Shown: positions 1-6,712 of the stretch, piece by piece
Layout of the letters: every line of letters begins with the position of its first letter
Position numbering within the stretch: the stretch's first letter is position 1
Assembly (NCBI GenBank): GCA_017958705.1
Contig: JAGDCE010000282.1
Location: forward strand, 1 to 15,310
Direction of reading: 5' to 3'
DNA length: 15,310 bases
Source: Clostridia bacterium
Lineage (GTDB): Bacteria; Bacillota; Clostridia; Oscillospirales; CAG-272
Made by a program: the position numbers and the translations under genes
Notes under the pieces: model-generated
Seen by the model: only the letters and a program-made list of their open reading frames with translations
Told to the model about the DNA's origin: nothing
Databases searched by the model: none

Positions 1-80
1 AACTGTGTTTTTTTGTGATAAAATATTAAATATAGTCTGGACCATTATTAACGGTTGCAACATCAGGAGATTTATCATAT

Positions 81-2060
81 ATGAATACAGATCGCAAAAG
101 CGGAGCGTTCGCTTCAAAGCAGGAAAAGGAAGGCAGGATAAACATTCGCTGGCTGCTCGTGTTTTTCGACACGATAGTCTTTGCATTTTGTCTTGCCGTG
201 CTTTATTTTCTCGGCCCCCGCGGACCGTTCCCGTACGTCACCGCGTGCATCTCGTTCGGCTGCGTTTTGATCTTCAGATTCATATTCAACATTTACCGTC
301 AGGTATGGCGCTACGGCGGCGTTCCGTCGTTTTTAAAGCTGATGACTGCCGACGCTTTCGCCTGTGCAGCCGCGATCGCGCTCAATCTTGTGATCCCCGG
401 GCCGCGCGGCACCGTAGCCGATGTGATCGCGCTTATCGGCGTGGATCTTCTGCTCGCGCTCGGGTCGAGGATCATATACAGTTACTGCTATAAACACAGC
501 GGCAAGAACGACGCCGCGGGCAAGATATCCCGCGCGCTTCTGCGGATCTTCGGCATCCGTGAGGAATGCACGGATGACCGGGGTGATGAAAAGATCAACA
601 TCGCCATCGTCGGAGCCGGCAAGGACGGCACCGCTCTGGCGGAAGTACTCGTATCCGACGAGAGCAGCAGATACAGACCTAAATACTTCGTCGACATAAA
701 AGCCGAGAAGATAGGGCGCAGGATCTTCGATATCGATATAATATCAGAAGATCAGATGAACAAGGACAGGGTAATTAACGCCGGCATCACCGAGATAGTT
801 TTCGCGTTGCCGGACATGCCGGTCGAGGAGAGAAAAAGAGTTTACGATAAATACAAGCAGCTCGGCTGCAGGATCAAGGTCTACGAGAAAAACGCGCTCA
901 TATCAAGCGGCAATCCGAACCGTATCCATCTGAGGGAATTCGACATCGAAGACCTGCTTTTCCGCAGTTCTCTCAAAGTCAATGACGAAAACACGTCTCT
1001 GCATTTTAAGGACAAAACAGTCCTCGTCACCGGCGGCGGCGGTTCGATCGGCTCCGAGCTCTGCAGGCAGATCGCCCGCATGGGTCCGAAATCGATCGTA
1101 ATACTCGACGTTTACGAAAACGGCGCGTACGATATCCAGCAGGAGCTGAGGATCAAATACGGCGCCGCGCTTGAGCTGCACGTCGAGATCGTCTCCGTGT
1201 GCAATTTCGAGGGACTTGAAAAGGTGTTCCGCGCCTATCAGCCGCAGATCGTTCTTCACGCCGCCGCGCACAAGCACGTGCCGCTGATGGAGAAAAACTG
1301 TGTTGAAGCCGTCGAAAACAACGTATTCGGCACGTACAACACCGTGATCCTTGCGGAAAAATACAAAGCCGAGCGCTTCATAATGATCTCTACCGACAAG
1401 GCGGTCAACCCGACTAACGTCATGGGCGCGACCAAACGCGTATGCGAGATGATAACGCAGTGCTTCTCGCGCCACGGCACCGGCACGATCTACAGCGCGA
1501 CGCGCTTCGGAAACGTGCTCGGCAGCGCCGGCTCGGTCATTCCGCTGTTCAAACGCCAGATCGCGAGAGGCGGTCCGGTCACGATAACGGACAAGCGTAT
1601 CAACAGATACTTCATGACGATACCCGAGGCGTCTCAGCTCGTGCTCCAGTCCGGCGCGATGGCAAAGAACGGCGAGCTGTTCGTACTCGATATGGGTCAG
1701 CCTGTCAAGATACTCGATCTTGCCGAGAACATGATCAAGCTCTCCGGTTACATACCGTATAAGGATATCGATATCGTCGAGACCGGTCTGCGTCCGGGCG
1801 AAAAGCTTTATGAAGAGCTGCTCGTAAAGACGGAGGATCTCGACAAAACGGACAACAACCTGATATTCATAGAGCGCGACACGCCGTTATCCGACGAAGA
1901 ACTTCAGGAAAAACTGCGCATACTGCGCGACGCCGTGGCGTCGGGAAGCGACGAGGAAGCGCGCCACGCGCTGATGATCACCGTTCCGACGTACCATACG
2001 CCCGCCGAGGTCAACGGCAAATACTACGAGACGCCGCAGACCGCCGTGGCATCGAAATGA
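81..2060 (+). CDS. Membrane-anchored nucleotide-sugar 4,6-dehydratase (FlaA1/CapD/PglF family)
   Basis: This 659-residue protein has the layout of the long PglF/CapD/EpsC-type enzymes, which convert UDP-GlcNAc to a 4-keto-6-deoxy sugar for capsule, exopolysaccharide or glycoprotein glycans at the inner membrane. Four hydrophobic segments lie at about residues 23-44, 52-71, 89-105 and 113-130. A first Rossmann domain begins with VGAGKDGT (177-184), and the catalytic SDR domain begins with TGGGGSIGSE (317-326). The active-site region reads STDKAVNPTNVMGATK (437-452). The TDK triplet (438-440) matches the catalytic one of PglF, and Met448 replaces the usual Tyr of YxxxK, as is normal in this branch. 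RPGEKLYEELL (571-581) is also typical. AGGAGA (65-70) precedes the ATG by 10 nt. It is first of four same-strand genes. The exact sugar cannot be told from sequence, so no symbol is given. Confidence 0.93.
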   Translation: MNTDRKSGAFASKQEKEGRINIRWLLVFFDTIVFAFCLAVLYFLGPRGPFPYVTACISFGCVLIFRFIFNIYRQVWRYGGVPSFLKLMTADAFACAAAIALNLVIPGPRGTVADVIALIGVDLLLALGSRIIYSYCYKHSGKNDAAGKISRALLRIFGIREECTDDRGDEKINIAIVGAGKDGTALAEVLVSDESSRYRPKYFVDIKAEKIGRRIFDIDIISEDQMNKDRVINAGITEIVFALPDMPVEERKRVYDKYKQLGCRIKVYEKNALISSGNPNRIHLREFDIEDLLFRSSLKVNDENTSLHFKDKTVLVTGGGGSIGSELCRQIARMGPKSIVILDVYENGAYDIQQELRIKYGAALELHVEIVSVCNFEGLEKVFRAYQPQIVLHAAAHKHVPLMEKNCVEAVENNVFGTYNTVILAEKYKAERFIMISTDKAVNPTNVMGATKRVCEMITQCFSRHGTGTIYSATRFGNVLGSAGSVIPLFKRQIARGGPVTITDKRINRYFMTIPEASQLVLQSGAMAKNGELFVLDMGQPVKILDLAENMIKLSGYIPYKDIDIVETGLRPGEKLYEELLVKTEDLDKTDNNLIFIERDTPLSDEELQEKLRILRDAVASGSDEEARHALMITVPTYHTPAEVNGKYYETPQTAVASK

Positions 2061-2074
2061 CGTAATAAAATAAT

Positions 2075-3988
2075 ATGAGATACAGACAAGTTCACCTTGA
2101 TTTCCATACCTCGCCCGCGATCAAAAACGTGGGCGGGGCTTTTGAAAAGACGGAATTTCAGCGCGCGCTGACCGAAGGGCACGTCGATTCTATCACCGTT
2201 TTTTCCAAATGCCATCACGGATATTCGTATCATCCGACGCGCGTGAATGAGATGCACCCCGGGCTCGCCTTCGACCTGCTCGGCGCGCAGCTCGAGGCCT
2301 GCCGTCAGATCGGCGTGCGCGCGCCTGTATATATCTCGGCCGGACTTGACGAGAAGTACGCGGTAAAACACCCGGAACATCTCGTAAGATCGTCGCCGGA
2401 TCAGACGATCCGCTTCGATCAGCCCGGCTATCATCTTATCTGCTTCAACACGCCGTATCTTGATCTTTTGATGCGGCAGATCCGCGAGGTCGTGACCATA
2501 TACCGCCCGGTCGAGCTGTTCTTAGACATCTGCGATATAAGATCGTGCCGCTGCCCGTACTGCGTCGCATCGATGAAGGAAAAGGGATACGATCCCGACG
2601 ACCAAAACGATGTTTACAGACACGGCAGGGAAGTGTATTTCAATTACACGCAAAGAGTTTCTGAGACCGTAGACGCCGTTGCCCCGGAGACTGCGGTGTT
2701 CCACAACGCCGGGCGTATCCCGTTCGGCGACCGCGAATTTGCCTCGTATGACACGCATCTCGAACTCGAAAGCCTGCCGACCGGCGGCTGGGGCTACGAT
2801 CATTTCCCGATGACGGCGTCGTACAGCAGATGCTTAAACAAGGAATATCTCGGCATGACCGGAAAGTTCCACACCACGTGGGGCGAATTCGGCGGCTTCA
2901 AACACCCGAACGCGCTGCGATACGAGACGTCGCTTTCGCTTGCGCTCGGCGCCGGATGCTCCGTCGGCGACCAGCTCCACCCGTCCGGCAAGCCCGATAT
3001 GTCGACGTACCGTCTGATCGGCGCGGCGTACGCGGAGGTCGAGGCGAAAGAGCCGTTCTGCCGCGGCGCGAAAGCCGTAAGCGACATAGCGGTGCTCGCC
3101 GACGACTACCCGACCGGCGCGAACCGCATACTGTTAGAGAAAAAATACCTGTTCGACGTTGTCGACAGATACTGCGATCTTGACGGATATAATCTTGTGA
3201 TCATAAGCGACGGGATCCGGTACGACGGGGAGCTCGGAAAAAAACTCCGGGATCATCTCGCCCGCGGCGGCAGGATCCTTGCGACCGGTTCCGCCGGCTT
3301 TGACGGCGACGGCCGTTTTCTCGGCACGGACGTCATAAGGCTCACAGCGGAGGACGAAAACAAGCCGAATTATATGCGCCCCGTGACGGGCGACGGATTC
3401 ACAAACGGCATAACGGATTATCACATGTCGACGCAGTCGTACGTTTTTGAAGCGGACGGGTCGTTTTCGACCGCGGCTTTCTGCGTCGGAAGCTATTTTA
3501 ACCGCACGGCAGAGCATTTCTGCTCGCACAGGCATACCCCGGCGGACCCGGACAAGACCCGTCCCGGCGCCGTGATATCCGGTAAGATCGGCTATATCTG
3601 CTGGCGGATATTCGAGGATTACGCCTCGCTCGGCTCGCTGCATCTGAAAGAGCTCGTTGACGCGATGATCAGAAAGCTGCTGCCGCAGCCGGCCGTAAAG
3701 GCGGAAGGGCTGCCCGACCGCGGTATCGTCACTCTGATGAGGCAAAACGGACGGCTCGTCAATCACCTGCTGTTCGCGCATACGACGGTGCGCGGCAGAA
3801 ACGTGGAAGTGATAGAGGACGTCGTGCCGGTTTTCGGCGTTGATGTGCGCGTTAAAACGGAAAGAGCGCCGGCGGCGGTCACGCTTCAGCCGCAGGGGAC
3901 GCCGCTCGATTTCAGCTATGACGGCGGATACGTTTCATATACGGTACCGCGGCTGTTCATACATCAGATGGTAGTGATAGACTTATAA
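2075..3988 (+). CDS. Putative glycoside hydrolase, GHL6 / beta-galactosidase-trimerization-like
   Basis: This 637-residue protein has no signal peptide, so it is probably cytoplasmic. The opening RQVHLDFHTSP and the barrel-like N-terminal 320 residues match what I know of the GHL6 hypothetical glycosyl hydrolases (Pfam PF14871), distant relatives of GH29 fucosidases and GH42 galactosidases. ELFLDICD (147-154) holds candidate acidic active-site residues and leads into a Cys cluster at 153, 158, 160 and 163, a CxCxxC pattern common in these barrels. WGEFGGFK (269-276) gives another conserved-looking acid, Glu271. Residues of about 330-540, with YNLVIISDG and GGRILATG, resemble the Rossmann-like trimerization domain, and a beta-rich tail follows. 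The start lies 14 nt after the preceding stop with no visible Shine-Dalgarno site, so translation may depend on reinitiation. Activity is unproven; it might act on imported oligosaccharides. Confidence 0.75.
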   Translation: MRYRQVHLDFHTSPAIKNVGGAFEKTEFQRALTEGHVDSITVFSKCHHGYSYHPTRVNEMHPGLAFDLLGAQLEACRQIGVRAPVYISAGLDEKYAVKHPEHLVRSSPDQTIRFDQPGYHLICFNTPYLDLLMRQIREVVTIYRPVELFLDICDIRSCRCPYCVASMKEKGYDPDDQNDVYRHGREVYFNYTQRVSETVDAVAPETAVFHNAGRIPFGDREFASYDTHLELESLPTGGWGYDHFPMTASYSRCLNKEYLGMTGKFHTTWGEFGGFKHPNALRYETSLSLALGAGCSVGDQLHPSGKPDMSTYRLIGAAYAEVEAKEPFCRGAKAVSDIAVLADDYPTGANRILLEKKYLFDVVDRYCDLDGYNLVIISDGIRYDGELGKKLRDHLARGGRILATGSAGFDGDGRFLGTDVIRLTAEDENKPNYMRPVTGDGFTNGITDYHMSTQSYVFEADGSFSTAAFCVGSYFNRTAEHFCSHRHTPADPDKTRPGAVISGKIGYICWRIFEDYASLGSLHLKELVDAMIRKLLPQPAVKAEGLPDRGIVTLMRQNGRLVNHLLFAHTTVRGRNVEVIEDVVPVFGVDVRVKTERAPAAVTLQPQGTPLDFSYDGGYVSYTVPRLFIHQMVVIDL

Positions 3989-4007
3989 ACGACGGAAAGG
4001 AAATGAC

Positions 4008-5171
4008 ATGAAAATCAAAACTGCTGCGGCGTCGGTCCTTCTTGCGGCGACCCTGCTTTGCGCCTGCACGGATCCGGGACCGCAGACCACTGACGAGGTG
4101 ACGGAAGCACAGACAACGACGGCCGTATCCGATACGACCGAAACTGATACGGAGGCAGAGACCGCGGAGGTGCCGGAAGAGGTGAAAACGTTTAATAATC
4201 CTATATCGGACAAATCAATGCCGGACCCGTTCATCGTATATCACGACGGTTATTATTACGGACTCGCCACGGAGGTAACCGCGGTAAGGCTTTACCGCAG
4301 TGAGAGAGTGGAGGAGCTGTTCATATCCGGCGAATGCAAGGAGCTGATCAAGACCGGCGACGACGTCGGCGGCGGCAAAACGCTCGGCTGGAACGTCTGG
4401 GCGCCCGAGCTTCATTACGTGCCGACGACGGACAGATGGTACGTTTACTCCTGCGCGTGCGTGGACGGATTCGATTTCGGCACGATGCGCATGTTCTGCC
4501 TTGAATCGGAGACTTCAGATCCGTACAGCGACTATACTTTCAAGGGCTTTACGAAGAAAAACAACGTCTGTATCGACCAGACCGTTTACTTCGACGAGGC
4601 GAGCGGTAATCTGTATACCGCGTACTGCAGTTTCGGCGATCCGAGAGGACAGATCGTCATGATAAGCACGATGAGCGAGCCGTGGCGCGCAGGCGCAAGG
4701 AGCGAGGTCATAACGTATCCGAGATACAGATGGGAAAAACGCGGTACCGACGAAAACAACGACGGCCGCGTCAACGAGGGCGCGTGCTTCCTCAGGCACG
4801 GAGACGATATATTCCTGATTTATTCGGCGAGCGGATGCTGGTCCGAATGGTACTGCCTCGGAATGCTGCGCTATAAAGGCGCCGACACGTCAAAGGAGAA
4901 TTTCATAGATCCGAAAAACTGGGAGAAGAGCAAGGAACCGGTGTTCAGCACGGCGAACGGCGTTTACGGCGTCGGTCACTGCTCGTTCTTCAACTCGCCG
5001 GACGGCACGGATGTATGGATCTCATATCACGGAATGGCGACGCCGGACGCCGGAGTCGACGGCAGATACGCATATATACAGAAAATAGATTTTGCCGGAG
5101 ACGGAACGCCGGTTTTCGGAGAGCCGGTTTCACGCGACACCGCGATCCGCGTGCCGTCGGGGCAGAAATAA
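4008..5171 (+). CDS. Surface lipoprotein, glycoside hydrolase family 43 type
   Basis: This 387-residue protein starts with a lipoprotein signal: a Lys-containing n-region, a hydrophobic stretch and a lipobox ending LCAC, with Cys20 the likely lipidated residue. A T/D/E-rich linker (about 21-60) should hold the enzyme off the membrane. The rest shows the five-bladed propeller landmarks of GH43: MPDPF with base Asp73, GWNVWAPELHY (127-137), the pKa-modulating Asp190 in CIDQT, the acid Glu257 in VNEGA, and His324 in GHCSFF. Known members release arabinose or xylose from plant glycans (arabinofuranosidases, xylosidases, arabinanases), but the subfamily cannot be fixed by eye. AAAGG (3996-4000) lies 7 nt before the ATG. 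It sits 19 nt after the putative GHL6 hydrolase gene, suggesting cell-surface and cytoplasmic steps of one glycan route. The GH43 call is firm; the substrate is not. Confidence 0.88.
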   Translation: MKIKTAAASVLLAATLLCACTDPGPQTTDEVTEAQTTTAVSDTTETDTEAETAEVPEEVKTFNNPISDKSMPDPFIVYHDGYYYGLATEVTAVRLYRSERVEELFISGECKELIKTGDDVGGGKTLGWNVWAPELHYVPTTDRWYVYSCACVDGFDFGTMRMFCLESETSDPYSDYTFKGFTKKNNVCIDQTVYFDEASGNLYTAYCSFGDPRGQIVMISTMSEPWRAGARSEVITYPRYRWEKRGTDENNDGRVNEGACFLRHGDDIFLIYSASGCWSEWYCLGMLRYKGADTSKENFIDPKNWEKSKEPVFSTANGVYGVGHCSFFNSPDGTDVWISYHGMATPDAGVDGRYAYIQKIDFAGDGTPVFGEPVSRDTAIRVPSGQK

Positions 5172-5180
5172 CGATCCTGT

Positions 5181-5185
5181 GGGAG
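5181..5185 (+). promoter_or_regulatory. Ribosome binding site deciding the PlsC-like start
   Basis: GGGAG lies 9 nt upstream of ATG 5195, in the 23-nt gap after the GH43 stop codon. It supports the short form over the frame's earlier ATG at 5015. Confidence 0.7.
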
Positions 5186-5194
5186 ACCAGAGAC

Positions 5195-6019
5195 ATGTTC
5201 GATCCTAAAACAAAAAAGTATCCGTATCCGCTCGATACGGCAACGCACTACCTTGTAGTGAAGAAAAACGACGGCACGGTGTTCGACCGCGATTATCCGT
5301 ACGTCGACCGCTCCGCGTGGATGAGATTCAAACAGGCGCTTATCCGCGTACTGCTGTATATCCTCGTGTTCCCGGTCATGACGGTCAGGACCGGCCTGAA
5401 GGTAAAGGGCAGAAAGAATCTTAAAAAACATCGCGAAGAACTGAAGGGCGGCGTCATATCGGTCAGCAACCATATACATATGTGGGACTATATCGGCGTA
5501 ATGCGCGCAGCGATACCGCGGCGCACGAATATACTCGCCTGGGACAAGAACGTCCGCGGTGAAAACGGCAAGCTGATCCGCTTGGTCGGCGGTATACCCG
5601 TGCCGGAAAACGACATCCACGCCACCTCGGCGATGATGAAGGCGCTGGGCGAACAGCTCGACGGCGGCTGGGTGCACGTTTACAGCGAGGGGAGCATGTG
5701 GGAATTCTATCAGCCGATAAGGCCCTTCAAATCCGGCGCCGCGTATCTTTCCTGCAAGTTCGACAAGCCGATACTGCCGCTCGCTTTCTCATACCGCAAA
5801 CCCGGATTCATCCGCAAAAAGATATTCCGTCAGATCGCCCGGCTGACGCTTACGGTCGGCGAGCCTGTATATCCCGATAAATCCCTGCCGCGCGACAAAC
5901 GCGTCGAGGATCTGATAATAAGATCTCATGAAGCGGTCTGCCGCCTCGCCGGGATCGAGCCGTCGGAAAACCTGTACCCTCCGGTATACGACAACAACAC
6001 GAGAGTGGATTACTATTGA
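5195..6019 (+). CDS. 1-acyl-sn-glycerol-3-phosphate acyltransferase family protein (PlsC-like)
   Basis: This 274-residue protein carries the glycerolipid acyltransferase blocks. SNHIHMWD (91-98) is the catalytic HxxxxD (His93, Asp98), EGS (165-167) is the phosphate-binding block, and PFKSGAAYL (177-185) and KPILPLAF (191-198) follow as in PlsC enzymes. PlsC moves an acyl chain to lysophosphatidate at the membrane, giving phosphatidate for phospholipids. A hydrophobic stretch at about 46-62 probably anchors it. The reading frame is open further upstream to 5015 inside the GH43 gene, but I chose ATG 5195 because GGGAG (5181-5185) sits 9 nt before it and the longer version would overlap the GH43 gene by 157 nt. 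It is last of the four-gene run and is followed by a strong hairpin. Acylation of another substrate, such as a glycan or glycolipid, cannot be excluded given its neighbours. Confidence 0.9.
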   Translation: MFDPKTKKYPYPLDTATHYLVVKKNDGTVFDRDYPYVDRSAWMRFKQALIRVLLYILVFPVMTVRTGLKVKGRKNLKKHREELKGGVISVSNHIHMWDYIGVMRAAIPRRTNILAWDKNVRGENGKLIRLVGGIPVPENDIHATSAMMKALGEQLDGGWVHVYSEGSMWEFYQPIRPFKSGAAYLSCKFDKPILPLAFSYRKPGFIRKKIFRQIARLTLTVGEPVYPDKSLPRDKRVEDLIIRSHEAVCRLAGIEPSENLYPPVYDNNTRVDYY

Positions 6020-6027
6020 TCATAAAG

Positions 6028-6052
6028 AAGCCTCCCGGGATCCGGGAGGCTT
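6028..6052. terminator. Strong hairpin after the four-gene run (terminator-like)
   Basis: AAGCCTCCCGG and CCGGGAGGCTT form a perfect 11-bp stem around a 3-nt GAT loop, 8 nt after the PlsC-like stop. No T-run follows on the plus strand, so it is not a classical intrinsic terminator; it may instead end transcription inefficiently or protect the mRNA 3' end. It separates the first operon from the sigma-factor unit. Confidence 0.55.
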
Positions 6053-6154
6053 CACCGCACGATAGGCACAGTTTACAAATCATTTACAATTTTTCCTCAA
6101 CCGTAAACGCGTTTTTTTCGTTTATTAAGCAGAACGGCAAAAAGAGGAAAAACG

Positions 6155-6712
6155 ATGAAAGGCGGCGACATGATACTTTTCACAGCCGGTACGATGCCGT
6201 ATTCGGATAAAGAAAAACTGAAAATTCTTTACGATACGTACAGTACCAGAATGTTCTCTGCGGCTAAACGTATCACAAAAAACACTGCTGACGCGGAAGA
6301 CGCGGTGCAGAACGCGTTTGTTTCAATATCCGGGCATCTGCCGAAGATCGACATGCTCGATGAGGACGCGCTGAAGGGTTATCTTCTGACGATAGCGAAA
6401 AACGAGGCGGTAAACGTGCTCCGTCAGTCCGAAAAGGCAGAGAGCCTGGACGAGGCGCCGCCGGCGTCCGATCCTTTCGCCGACGTCGATGCGCGGGTCT
6501 GGAGCAGAGAAGTATATGAAAAAATAATAAGTATACTCCGTGCCATGGACGACAGATACAGAGCGCCGCTTTATCTTACGTGTGTCATGGGATACACTGT
6601 TAAAGAGACGGCCTCGCAGCTGCACAGAAACGAACAGACGGTGAAGGGACAGATCGTCCGCGGGAAGAAAATGATCATATCTCAGCTGAAGGAGGCAGGT
6701 TATGAGTTCTGA
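6155..6712 (+). CDS. ECF-type RNA polymerase sigma factor
   Basis: This 185-residue protein has only regions 2 and 4, as expected of an extracytoplasmic-function sigma factor. Region 2 spans about 22-92: LYDTYSTRMFSAAKRI, then the acidic NTADAEDAVQNAFVSI (43-58) and the region 2.4-like LLTIAKNEAVNVLR (77-90). A variable Asp/Glu/Pro-rich link (91-118) follows. Region 4 (about 119-180) carries the helix-turn-helix GYTVKETASQLHRNEQTVKG (146-165). GAGG (6144-6147) sits 7 nt before ATG 6155; an in-frame ATG at 6170 is a weaker alternative. The stop overlaps the next gene by 11 nt, so the two are probably translated together, the usual sigma/anti-sigma arrangement. The signal and regulon are unknown, and I saw no convincing self-recognised promoter in the 135-nt upstream gap. 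Confidence 0.92.
   Translation: MKGGDMILFTAGTMPYSDKEKLKILYDTYSTRMFSAAKRITKNTADAEDAVQNAFVSISGHLPKIDMLDEDALKGYLLTIAKNEAVNVLRQSEKAESLDEAPPASDPFADVDARVWSREVYEKIISILRAMDDRYRAPLYLTCVMGYTVKETASQLHRNEQTVKGQIVRGKKMIISQLKEAGYEF

Noticed and set aside
1..80. Promoter before the dehydratase gene (TATAGT 31-36 or TAAAAT 19-24)
   Set aside because: The stretch is AT-rich but no -35 box fits at proper spacing, and the window edge hides the context; the gene may be part of a longer operon.
6053..6154. Promoter or operator before the first ECF gene, including palindrome AAACGCGTTT (6105-6114) and a repeated TTTACAA (6072, 6083)
   Set aside because: No -35/-10 pair with acceptable spacing was found for sigma-A or ECF type, and a 10-bp palindrome and a 7-bp repeat in AT-rich DNA are weak evidence.
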